64,000 nucleotides of DNA, taken from contig CM021316.1 in assembly GCA_010645155.1 (NCBI GenBank), positions 5,848,954 to 5,912,953 on the forward strand, read 5' to 3'. This DNA is from Tigriopus japonicus (lineage: Eukaryota; Arthropoda; Copepoda; Harpacticoida; Harpacticidae). The position numbers were made by a program, and so were the translations under genes. The notes beneath the pieces were generated by a model. It was given only the letters and a program-made list of their open reading frames with translations. It was not told the origin of the DNA and did not search any database. Shown here piece by piece: positions 9,733 to 22,200 of the stretch; the first letter of the stretch is position 1; each line of letters opens with the position of its first letter.

Positions 9733-12700
9733 CAAAACTTCACGACTGGCCCATTCTGTCGCTCTATTCGACCCTCTCAGTCATCGGGGGAACGATGCAG
9801 CTGGAATCAGTTTCAAAAATGCCAATTACATAGTCAGTTTTGCCAAGAAAAGCAACTTTCCAGCTCATTAGAATTGGCTAAACATACAAAATAATTTTGC
9901 CATTCTCGTTTTCAACGGAACGTCTCATTGAGGTATTTAAACTTGAAAGTGATCTCTTAAGAGGTATTTAATTTTTAACCTTAGGCTCCATCAGGGTGGA
10001 ACGCAAAAATGAAGTAAATCTCTTTCTTCGCAAGGATAGGGAATGTGCAATGTTCCCAAACTGTTTGCAACAGAAATCTAATTTTGCACGCACAACACGA
10101 ACAGAGAGAAATGTGGAAACTGCTTTCCAAGAATTTGGTCTCATTTTCTCACATAATGCTCGGCTTGGTTGGTATCTTCCTATTGCTTGGTCTTTACCTT
10201 TCAAGCTCGTTCTCCCCTCTTAGAATCCCATTGGCTCCACCAAGGTGCCAAAATCAATAGGAATCGTCAATATACCTAACTTTGAATTTCGATCCAAACG
10301 CTTTCACAGTGAAAAGTCGCATCAATCATTCGTTTATAAGATCCCTTAGCAAATTGCTTTCAACCCTGCCAAGCTTGTCCTCAATCTTGGGCACCATTCA
10401 AGGGTCTCTGCAGTCAATTCTGGGATGGAGGATCCCTTCTTGGAGCTCTCTAATAGGGGTAAGAGTGCCACAGGAGCTTCAAAAGTGATTAGTTTCCAAT
10501 CAAGTCGTCTCGTGGCAGCTTGCTGGCTCGACTCCCATTGCAAGCTCGCAAACACTGGAAAGCAAGCACACATTGATGTCGAATCTCCAGTTCTATGTGC
10601 ACAAGACAGTAGTGTGTTTCTCACTGAGTGTGCGGGTGAACCTCGATGGATAAATCCAATTAGAGGAATCTAATTTTACGGCAGATGAATTCGACTGCTC
10701 AAAGTATATAGATAGGAAGGAGATCGAGGTGCGTGAGTGAGCTTGTCCCCCTTTTTATGGAACATGGCCCAGGATTATAACATGGGTGTTAGCCTCGTGG
10801 AACAGGGAAAACTCGAAAAAGGACATACTACTTCTGTAGGTACAGCAGAGTGGTAGCCCTAGTCTTGGCTTAATAGGTTGGCTGAGTGTGTTAAATATGG
10901 GAAAGGGGGTTTTGAGGCCAAAGGGGACAGGATCAAGTCCAGAAGATGGAAACACCTCTCGTCTTCTCGGTTTAACTGAGTTCCACCTTGGTGTGGGTTC
11001 ATCGGGGAACGGCTCCTAACTTCACTCAGATTGGCCATTTTTTCTCATATGGAACAGCGGGAGGAAGATTTATAGATTTTTCTCGATATCCAAAGTTTTC
11101 AATCTTCTCCGACTAAGAAGGTCCAGGCTCCATCTTCTTCTCCCCCCAAGTTGGACTCCATCAAGCTTTGTAGATAGCGAGAAAGAGTGACCACTGCCTC
11201 CTCTGAAGACTGAAAGGCTCCCTCAGCCTTTTTCACCCACTTCACATCCACTGGATGAAGTCGACCGACCTTTGCGAAAGAGAAGCCAGCGAGAAGAGGT
11301 GGATGGTTTGTTGGGTAGGAAGGTAGGAACGGGTACAATGTTCAAGAAATCCAATTCCCGCTCAAAAACTTGAAGAATTGACGATAAAGAACGAACTAAA
11401 CCTCGCAAAAGTTTATTAGGCAATGTCATCAGAATTGGAACGCCAGTAAAAGGAATCGTAAGCTGAAGACAAAATGCTCAATATTTGAATTTCTGTATCT
11501 TCAAAGAAGTGAAAGGGACCCTTTTTGAGACATGCATTTAGAAAACGTTTGAAATGGTCAGTATCCAGTGCATGAGTCTTCTCTCGAGTTCGATCTTCCT
11601 TGTATCTCAAATCTGGAAGGAACTTGGACCTTTGCAAAACACTGGAGAGTCAATGTACGTGGTAGTAGATCATCTTATCCTTTTTGGGTGGATATGAGAA
11701 GAAGCATGGACTGCAGCCTATCTTGAGTCATATTTCATTTTTGGCTCGACAAAATGGTGCCCTTTTTTTGGCGAGGAACGACTTGCAAGTAGTTTTGGAA
11801 CTCGAAAAGGTAGAGCTGCTCTTTTTGACCCACTCTCAATGCAAATGTTCCATATTTGTTTCCACGTTCCAAAGAACTTGATGTTGAGTTCCTTCCCCGA
11901 GAGATGAGAAGAAATGCTTTGACCATAAAGCCATCTCTGCTATGAAAACTGCCCATTCCCTCTGATTCAAGAGGCTTAAGAAAAAGGAACTCGTTGAAAG
12001 AAAGCGAGATCGTTTCGAAAGAATGCACTCAATAACCAAGCACAAACGGTTTTCTGACGTTGAATTGAATTCCAAATCCGTCATATTACTTTTTCTTGCA
12101 ACCAATGCCAAAGTTTCAATCTGGCGTGTGTACCAAATGACAAAACTGTTGATTCCCTTTTTCCATCATTGCAAACAATGGGAAAGATTCTGGATAAAAA
12201 AATGACACGTATTTAGAGTAACTTGCTGAGGGAAATTCGGGGAATGCTCCCAAAATGATTCGAATAAACCGCAAGGGTTGTTTCATTGGGTTGAGCTTGT
12301 CTTGAGATTTGATGTACGTCTTTCCATCTCACCGATGGAGCCATTCAGGCGAAGCGATTCTCAATCAGTTCAAAATGCTGGATGGACTCAATCCTGGACT
12401 TCGAAAGGACAAGAAGGAAACGAAAGAGGGGAAGGAAAGAAAGGGGAAGAATTTCAACTTCAAATCTTTTCATTGCCAAACTCTCCGCCTCTTTCAGCTT
12501 CAAAGATCGACGAGCGGGATACGCTGAGATGGCCAAAGTCAAAATGGTTTAACTGTTGTACTGTACCCGATATGGTACTAAATAAAATGGCCTTCGCTTT
12601 TCGGTCTTCGGACCATCATAGGAGAGGTAGCCAAAATGGGCCAGTTAAATTCGGATATGTCAGAATTTTATGGACTTTGACAGCAGCAAAAAGTTCCCAG

Positions 12701-14807
12701 GTGATTTATTTTTATGTCCATCCATTCTTTCTTTTCTTTTTTCCTCGTAAGAGTCGTGATTCCTTTCCAAGTTTTCTTCAACCTACACCACTACTCAAGA
12801 GTAACTAGCTTCCCAATGGTAATACAATCCTTTGCTCTCCCAAGAGCGAACCAAGAGTCACTTTACGTATGTAGTGGGTGGGTGGATGGTTGGATATCTT
12901 CTGAGTTTCTTGGGTCCATGTCGTGTGTGAGCTTGGCGTTGGTTCGTTCAATCGTTGGTCTTGCAGAGAAAGAGTGGGAGAAGCTGGAGGAAAAGGAGGA
13001 ACTTTGGAAGTGGATGATGATGATTCATCCGGCAAATGAGCTTCAATGACGATTGATGGATGTCCGCTTCCAACAAGACATTGGCAGGCTAGATTTACCA
13101 AGAAGCACAGCATCCTCCGATCCTCTTAGTTTTCCCCCCAAAAGGGAAGGTAGTACCTTTTTATTTCTTAGGGTTTAAAATAGAAACATATGATGTGGAC
13201 CTGAGAAGAGTTTAGAGGAGAAAGAATATTAGAACGTGAGAGGATCTATTTCTGTATAAGAATTTCCAGCTTCGTTATTTAGGAATCAATCGAGCGAGAG
13301 ATCCTTGCATGAATTGCTGCTCAGATAGAAGTTCGACGTAGTCTTCTCATATTTGATGGAGTCGAAAGTTGCAACTGCAGTTCTTTAGTACCACTATTAT
13401 TATACCAAGGAGTTCTGGTTCCATGGCCCAAGTTTTGATGAGAGTTTGAAGACTCTTATCGTGGCTGAGTTTTTAGTAAAGCCATTAAGACGATGCTGAG
13501 AGCCTAAGACCCATGCTGAGCAAAGCTTTGGTCGAGGTTTGGGCGGTGCAATGGGTGGCTCCATGAAACGTCATTCATACAGAGAGCCCAAAAAGGAAGG
13601 CGTATTAGTTCATCCATCGTCGACTTCGTTGCTTCGCTTGTTCCGCTTAGCCGCTCAGATTTGCTGTTCCAACACTTAAGTTCCCCGTTTTGAGAAGGGG
13701 AAAATATTGCCATTATGGCTCTTTATTTGCTTGCGGTGTTCCATAGATGAGTCCATTTTGGGGTGCAAACCCCAAACTGCTCGAGGACGTACCACAGTCA
13801 GTTAGTTGGTGCCAAAGGGCTCAAGACTCTCTCGACGGAGGAAAGAACAACAATAACAAACTCTTCTGCCTCCTCATCCCACCATCACCACCGCTATCAT
13901 CATCACCACAGCAGCCAGACCTTTACTTTCACCTTTTTCAGCTCTTTTTATTTTCTTTCACCCATCAAACAACTTGAGTTTCCTTGTTCAATAGGGCAAT
14001 GGGGGAGGAACCTCTTCACTCTTGGTGCACTCTTTTGTCGTTGGAACATTCGCTCTGGATCATGAACAAGTGACATGTGCTCACTCAGAGGGATCTTTCC
14101 CGGACAGTTTTGGCATATGGGTAGTTGGATCGACCCCTTTTCGGATTCAGATTCAAATCAAAAGACATTTGTCATGGGCTAACCCTGGTCAAGCTCAATA
14201 AAAAGTTGGTTGGATCTTAAGTAATACTTCTATTACGTTGAACATGATCCAAGGAAATTGACGCAGTCCAGCCAAAATTATGGGACAGACTTGGGGAGAA
14301 CCAAGACATTGCAATAATTGAAAGCTACTAGGGAGAGCCTGGAACATGGATAAAGGATCGATTGATGGTTTCAGGAAGCGATGCAAGTGAGGGTTCACCT
14401 CTGATTAAGCCACCTCGGGTATAACTGAATGGTACCTAATTTCAAATTGGCACCCCTGACGGACTGAATAGAAAATGGCATCAGTGCCAGTATTGTTCGA
14501 CCCGAGGTACATTAGATGGAGGAAGCAACGACGAAAAGGCTCATCCCCATAAAGATGGACTTTTCTTACTACCACTACCACCACCACCACTACTACCACC
14601 ACCACCATCGACGACGACTACAACAACGAAAGCTCCAGCAGTCTTGTGTGTTCCACTTGGAACAGCCATCAAGAGCTCAAAAGAGCTTTGCTCTTACAAT
14701 AAGAGTGATGGAATGGATGGAGAGAAGAAGTGAGAGAAGAAAGGGAAGGAAGAACCATCGGGGGAGAAAGTGTGCTTAATAAATGACAGAATGGACATGA
14801 ATCATGT
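9733..14807. other. Gene-free stretch between the hAT-like element and the teneurin 3' UTR
   Basis: Many short overlapping frames occur on both strands (longest about 176 codons, plus strand near 12278-12808), but none has a recognisable domain or convincing splice context. Simple sequence occurs at 13860-13920 (TCA/CCA-rich) and 14568-14607. Confidence 0.6.
14568..14607 (+). repeat. (ACT/ACC)n microsatellite
   Basis: Interrupted ACC/ACT trinucleotide tract of about 13 units, just beyond the presumed 3' end of teneurin. Confidence 0.9.
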
Positions 14808-14822
14808 GTTGTTGTTGTTGTT
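14808..14822 (+). repeat. (GTT)5 microsatellite
   Basis: Five GTT units (CAA... on the teneurin strand), about ten bases past the presumed poly(A) signal. Confidence 0.85.
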
Positions 14823-14831
14823 AAACGAAGC

Positions 14832-14837
14832 TTTATT
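14832..14837 (-). terminator. Poly(A) signal for teneurin
   Basis: TTTATT on the plus strand is AATAAA on the minus strand, 510 bp downstream of the teneurin stop. It implies a 3' UTR of about 0.5 kb. Confidence 0.5.
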
Positions 14838-14982
14838 ATTGATAATTAGATTGATCACAGCCTCTTAAAGCAAATGAGAGGAGCTGCCCATTCTCCACTT
14901 CCCAGGCCTCTTTTATCGGTAGAATCGACGAGAGGTCCATTTGAGATAAAGAATGAACGGGCTATATGAGATAACGATTGCA

Positions 14983-15040
14983 ATGATGATAATAATAATA
15001 GTAGTAGTAATAATAATTGTAGTAGTAGTGTTGTAATAAT
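14983..15040 (+). repeat. (GAT/AAT/AGT)n imperfect microsatellite in the teneurin 3' UTR
   Basis: A run of GAT, AAT, AGT and TAA-type trinucleotides inside the presumed 3' UTR; a likely length polymorphism. Confidence 0.8.
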
Positions 15041-15346
15041 TGTAAGACGAAAATCACAGCCCTGTTCGGTAGATAAGAGATGATGAGATGGTATCACGGA
15101 GTGGTGCCATGTGAGGATGGCCGGAACAGTTCCACCCCACTCCCACAAAGTATTGCCATTGCTACAAAGACATGTCCTAATCTTTACATACAGACAGCCA
15201 AACATTCTACGCGGAACAACACTAACCCCAAGCCATTTCATGGAACAACAGTGAGTAGGAACCAATACTAAATACCAATAAGTAACAAAAGTCTATCTTG
15301 AGATCAATGACGTGAATGGCCAAGGAAACGTTCTATCTCTCCAGGT

Positions 15347-16203
15347 TTAAACGCCTTTGGTTCGACGTCGATCCGAATCGCGGATCAGGATTATATTGGA
15401 ACTCTCTCCCAAGAGCTGAGGAAAACGGTGAACACTGTGCACTTCGAGTCCTTGGAAGCCTTTCACTTCGCCCGTGGACAAAAGTTCGTCTCTCTCACTG
15501 GGCGTCCACTCTCCGATATGACCCATTTTAACAGCCTCAAATTCCCGGAGCCAAGCTCCCCGAACTGCTTGTTTGTGCGAGGCACGGTAAATGTGACGGT
15601 TGGCAAAACGTCTTTCCGTGTCGTAGATTAGACAGATCTTCACCGAAGGCGAACGAATCGATTCAGCACATAACTGCCGGCCTCGAGGGCGGATGGCATC
15701 TTTGGTGATATTAAACAGCCCAGACAAACGGTCGAGTTCTTGGAGGTCGGAGGCGAATGAATTTTCATCGTCCTTCAGGAAGAAAAACTCTTGATTGCCA
15801 CTGTGACTAGCATCGTGGACGGAAGAGGCATTGAGCACAGAGGCAAACACGCTCTGAGCCACGTCTCCTTCCACTCCGGGAATCAGAGTGACCAGGGCTT
15901 TGCCGTTGATGTCGCTGATGAGGATGCCCTTTCCAAATGGACTCGGTTCCACTGCAGTTTGACCCCCGAGATCTGGAGTCAAAAAATCATTGCAGGAGGT
16001 CAGAGAAACAGTCTTGAGGAGCCCTGGTGAGTGGAGAAAGTCCATGGAGTTTTTTAGCTTTCGTTCCAGTCCGAGCGTTAGGTCCAAACTTTGGAAGCTC
16101 TTGAATTCTGGTGCATCAGCCTTATCGTCAATGGGATTGGAAAGAACCATTCCTGAGTTCTTCTTGATATCCATTCCAAATAGTTCCAGCCAATCACTCA
16201 ATT
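15347..16203 (-). CDS. Ten-m/Ten-a: Teneurin last exon: C-terminal tail and TCAP-like region
   Basis: 285 residues including the codon split with the previous exon. The acceptor reads GTTTTAG|AATTGAG and the stop is TAA 15349-15347. The conserved end has W-T-P-S-E-R-D-ELLSTGEVKGFQG, then SVHRF and SSNIILIRDSDRRR. This matches the WTxGEKRQLLSTGRVQGY...NNIxFxR pattern of teneurin C-terminal associated peptides. No amidation signal closes the chain; it ends RRRTKGV. Confidence 0.96.
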
Positions 16204-19200
16204 CTAAAACAAAGAAGAACAAGAAAATATGACACTGATGTCGAGTGATCGAGAGAGAAAACTAGTATTGTAACTTTTATGATCAAGACCGTGTGCTTAC
16301 CTGTCATTTGTGATTGAGCTCCTCCCTCAGTTTTTTCGTTTATGGGATCGTTGTTAAAAAAGCGATAGGTATAAATATCGAAGGGACTTTTGATGCCTTG
16401 GGCCAGATGATCCCACTCAGGAGTGAGCCAAAGTCCCATATATGGGTCGTACACTCGGTTCTTGAGATGGACCAAATTAGTGTACTGATCTATCAAGCCT
16501 CCTTTGAAGCCCAAAGGTAAAGCAAACGAGGGATTGGAATCAAACACCACCTGCCCAAAAGGTGTGTAATAGATTTCTTTGATCAGGTCTCCGTTGGCCG
16601 TGAAAACGGCGAGTGGTGAGCCCACTTGATCAGTGGCGAAATAATATCTCTCGCCATTGCTCGTGTCCATAGCCATCATATGTTGGGCATCGTCATAAAT
16701 AAAGTGATATGTCCGAGCGGCCTTGGGAAAGTGGACATGGCTCACTTGCCACGGGTGGTAAAGATTGGCATAGATATATTGAACCACGTTCCCCACTTGG
16801 TCACTTTTGGCGATCAATCGTCCCCTGTCATCGTAGTAAAAGTGAATCTTGAACTTTCCTAACCCCACAGCAGTGACCATTTGGCCAAGGACGTTGTGCT
16901 CATATCGTTGATCCCCGCGTCTCCAAGCAAACCCACAATCATCATAGGATACAAAAGCGAGGTTGTCAACCATGACAAGTCGATCGGCTTTATCATATCC
17001 TAGAACAGAACTCGGTCCCACTCCTGGACGCTCAATCATGACGATGTTGCCATTGGCATCGTAGGAGTAAACAAAGTTCTCGGCTTCCTTGCTCTTCTGG
17101 GACTCTAATTGATCATTCAGATTGTAGGCGAAGGCCAATTTGACATCTTTCCCATCTTGGAGCGACGAGTGTCGGTTACTGAGTCGACCTCGCTCATCGT
17201 AGCCAAGTTTGAGTTCAAACTTTTGCGAGCCTTTAAAGTAGATTGTGACCTTCTCTGCCCGACCATGTGTGTCCAAGTCTTTAGTGAGTACAAAGTCTTT
17301 GTTGTAGGTTTCTATAATTGTCTTTCGGAGGGATTGTCTTTGGAATCTGAGATCTTGGGTGGCCTCCAACTGTCCTAGAGCGTCGTTATACTTAATGGCG
17401 ATCGTTTTGAGCGTCTCTTTGTTAATGACAACATCAATGCCAGACACGCGAGCGCTGCCATCGTATTGGTATCGTACAAAGATATCGCTGAGAATGGCAT
17501 GATCTTGAACTCGGTGAATCTGGTGGTATTCTTTCAACAAGCTCACATGGTAGTACCACTCGGCCTTAAAAACGGAAACGGTGGAAACGTCCGTCAATTC
17601 TGCTCCCTTGAGTAAACCCGTGGTCGGATAATAATGGTAGCTGATTGCCAAGGCCCCTGCTAGGATCATCTTGAGTCGACTCGAATCTTGCTCTTCATAA
17701 TGGTAGATGATCTTGCCAAATCCATTGGGACAACTTTTGGCAACCAAATCACCCTGAGTGTTGAAGAATAATTTAGCAGGCTCACTCGCCCAAGGGGCAT
17801 GAAATTCGAAGATCTTTTGGCCAAATCCCATTCGAGCATTGAAGCCGTAGATGTGGCCCAAGGGAGTGACGACAGCCTTTAGTAGATCATGTCCATCAGT
17901 GCGTTTCATATGGTATTCCCCTCCAGTGCCAACTGTCACCTTACTTGGCAATCTGCCATGGGGACTGAAGTATTCATATTCATAGGCCATCTGCTTGGCT
18001 TTCAAAACTCTCTGGACGCGACTGAGTCGGTCATATTTGGCCTCTTGGACGAGTTCTCCCCAACGCCAAGACAATGGCTGGCCGAACTGATTTCGGTCCA
18101 AGAGGACGGGTGAAAATAGGCCACTGGGTTGCATGCTGATCCGTCTGGATTCTGGCCCCCCTGAGATGTTGAGGATGGCGTGAGCGTCCTCCAGACGAAC
18201 CAACTCGCTGGCACTATCGGGATGAATGGCAATGGAGAAAAGTGGTTTCCCATTGATCTTTAACTTCTTTTCAATTTGGTACTTGTCCTGACTGGACACG
18301 GTGTATTGCCACTCCAATGAGTTTACCGTGTCCCTACCAATATCGGTTTTCTCTCCAGAGGGCACGGGAAAGCTTTCTGCCAAGCCAAACTCCCCGTCAA
18401 GAAGATGAAATGGCATAGTTCGCAAGGAATAGCGAGAGCTACTCTCTGAATTCACAATGAAACTTCTGTCCGATCTCATACGTGCCACTCTGAATGTCTG
18501 TCCATTTCGAACCTGAATGACTCCGGGATGAATGAGCAAGGAAAAGACATTCCGAGCATTTTTCGTGATATTAACTTTGGCGCCTTCCACCTCCAAATCC
18601 GAGACCAGTGATATCTTATCGCCTGTTGGAGTGATCACCTCTTCAAGGCGCCCATTTCTGTCGTAATAAAAGGCATGATACTCTCCATTTCCTGCGATCC
18701 TGGCTTGGATCAATTCCGTGGAACGGTGATATGAATAAAGAGCAGTGGTCCAGTTATCGTCCGATTTGAGTTGAGTCAGCATCCTTTTCCTCATATCAAG
18801 GGCCAGCTCAAAACGCTGTTGCAGGGAATTCTCAATGGCACTCACTTGACCAGAATAGTCGCGGATGATTTTGATTTTTCCCCCTGTCGAATCGGAGATG
18901 CCGATCAATTTTCCATTGCTCGTGGACACGGAATATGAGAACTTGTAGTAGACCCGATTGGAACCAATTTCTTTGGTTTCCAAATGAAGGCCGAACCGAT
19001 TGAAGATGTAGATCTCTCGATCTTCTGGCGAGTAAACGTGGTATTCGTGTTGTTCGGAGAGCGATGGGATGGAGGTCTTGATGGCTTGAATGCGTCGATT
19101 GGCTTGGTCGCTTATAAACAACTGCCCATCAGGACCAACAGCAATGGCACTCACGCTTCCAAACACCGCTTCAAGTGCCAAAAGATTGGAGTCATCCAAA

Positions 19201-22200
19201 CAAGTACAATCACTTTCTTGGCAGTTACACTTCGAATCCCGCCCCGCATAAATTGAGATCCTCGCATTAGTATTCACAACTGACACTCGGTTAATTCGAC
19301 GTGCATCACTCTCGGCGATGAATAGCTCCCCAGAGGGCGCAAATGAGAGCGAACTAGGTGAGACGAGAGTGGTTTGGGACGCAAAGTTTAAGTAGTGGCC
19401 TTCTTGGTCCAATCTGGAGCAATGGAGTGGACGACCTGCCACAATGTGAACTCGGCCGTCGGTGGTCAGTTTGACAATGAGGTTGTCATCAATAAAGTGC
19501 ACCGCATTATCCAAAGGATTGATAGCCAACTTGGTTGGCCATCGGAGCTGAACTTCATGAGCAGATACGAATCCAGAGCAGGATTGGGGTCTCCACGCAT
19601 TTTCCAGTGGATTGGACCCCAAAACTGTCGTGATGATGCCATCGACGTCGACCTTTCGGATTTTTGTGCCGTCGGCAAAGAAAAGCTCTGATTGAGCATT
19701 GACAGCTAGTCCTTTAGGATAGATGAGCCTGGCCTCTTTAGCTAAGCCTCCATCGCCACATTCGTCCTCATCGCCGGGTAAACATCGAATGCCACTTCCA
19801 ACCATTGGCTCCCAATTCTTTGTGACGTCCTTGGGCTGATCCAGGTCGATGATCTTCATGATTCTGTGTGTCTCGGGATCCGATATTAGGACCGAGCCAT
19901 CACTGGGGTGAATGGCAATGTTGTATCGATAAGCCATGTCGGACGAGGGAAATTTCAGCACTGTTGAGATGGTTCCATCGGGTCGGATCCGTCGGATCAA
20001 ATCGTAATCACCCACAATCACGGAGCCGTCAGGCGCAGCCACCAGATCAATTGGAGACAACAGACGAGCCTTATCCAAAGGGCCATTCAGACAAGCCTTC
20101 AAGTCCTTGCAGACAGATTCCCTGGGTTGTCCGTCTCCGATTAAGTTGGTCATCAATTTGGGCCGTTCCTTGAGGAACACAGTGCTTCCATCACCCTTGT
20201 ATAAAATCCCTTCTTGATGGTTGTAACGGTGGTGGATGTGAAAATCCCATCCCCCAATATGGCTGACTTTGAGATTTTGGCCCAAAATCTTCTTGGTCTG
20301 TACGTCCCAAATGGTGTGTGGGCAATCGGAATACGAATACCCTACTTTTACCACAGCTGTCGTGACGCCATAAACTCGCTGTCTATACACGTTCAGACGT
20401 CGCCAAGCATATGTGTACTTCAAGTTGGGGTCTGCCTCGAAAGTCTTCTCAAAAAGTTCCCCTTCAATGGTTATTCGGAGATGGATGAGTTTGAGTGAGT
20501 CGGGGATGGTGGACGGTGTCAAACGCAGCTCGATGGTCGAGCTGAACCCTTCGGCTTTGGCCGAGCTGTACACCAATTTCAATTGAGTATTGGGAACCTC
20601 GACCACTTCTTGTAAGACACGAGATTCGGCCAAAACCTCAGACTTGTCCAATTTAGCTTGCGTGTATTGCGAGAGTCGCCAAGAGGCTAAGATAACCGGT
20701 CGCATCACTTCGTAATTGTGGCTTTTACAGATTGGAAAAGAAGTTGAGAGGGACTGGAGGGACCCTCTATTCAAATCGTTTTCTTTCGTCCTCATGAACA
20801 TCACCACTGGATCAATCACGATCACCTTTGGATGGAAAGAGAGAGAGAGAGAGCAAGTGAGTGGGGGAAAAAAAGAACAAATCGGCAAAGATTGAGTTTG
20901 TAGACTTCATTAATCAAGCCCCTCAAAAGTAGAACCACTACATGGACCCACCTCGTTCCACGGGACGAAGAATGATCTACTTGTGGGAGGAAAGGGATTC
21001 TTTCCGAACCGAAGGGTGGCCGCCCCTCCCCCATTAACCATGAAATCGAACCACCCATCCTCCTGGGTCATGGTATAACCCTCGATGAGCTGGTTCTCAT
21101 GGCTGATCCTCACCCCAGCCAGACCTCGACCAGACGAGGTCATCACGCGACCTCGGATGACGGCCACACGACTGTAATAAAAAAAAGTAGGAGGGAGGGA
21201 TTGAGTTTGATAGGTGTCTCATAGAGATTGGCCAGCGATCAATTACCTTTGGTTAAAGTAGTTCCAAAAAATACTACGCAGCATGAAATGTACGAATAAG
21301 AACAGCATGGAAAAAGACACAAGCGAGTACTACAATCACAATAACAACGGAAAAGGTCAATATTGTCACTTTCAAAATCATGTGTCGGACAATTTTCACC
21401 TTTTTACCTGCATATATAAGTACATGGAAAGAAGGTGGGGAAGTGGAACAGCATTAGCAAGGACGTCGCAAATCTAGAATCTAAGTATTCGAAAAATGGT
21501 TCCAAAAAAAAACAAACAGTTGGAACACGTGAAACAATGTCTTTTACGTTTGTAGACAACCAACAGTTTAAGATTATTAACAAAACATTACTCTGATGCC
21601 ATTTCTTATCCTCGATTTGAGTCACTCAAGTACGAAAGATAGGTTAAAAGGATAATGGTTCCTCTTTATGATGTACCTTCCAGTTCTTTTGAGGTCCTAC
21701 CGTACTTTATCTAGCACTAGCGAGCGGAAGTACTCTAGCCCTCGGCAAATGACTGATTCAGCTCCCTCACCTTTCATTGAATGCGGTGTTTTTGGCGTAT
21801 CGTTGAAGAGATCCCTCCTCGATGATGAATCTCATTTTCTGGAAGAATGAGGCCGTAGCAGCTGGCGGTTGGCGTTGCAGTAAAATCTCAATCGGACGTG
21901 GAACAGTGGCACAGAGTTCGCTGTCTTGACAGGATGTGCTGGCGCAGCATTCGGGATCTTCGCAGTCGGTCAGTCCATCTACGGTACGAAAAAGAACAAG
22001 GGACAGATAAGAAAGACGATAGAAAGCATTGAAACGAGAGAAAAAGTGAATAGTCGTGGATCCGTTGCGTGACTTGCCGAGGGGTTCTTAAGACATTCTT
22101 TCACTTTACCTTGATCATCATCAATGTCGTTGTTGCATTCGCGTTCCAACTCAACCTCGCAACCATCACCTTCCCAACCATCCTGGCATTGGCAATACCA

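Noticed and set aside
12278..12808. Plus-strand frame of 176 codons
   Set aside because: Low-complexity Lys/Glu and Phe-rich parts arise from purine and pyrimidine tracts. No start or splice context supports it.
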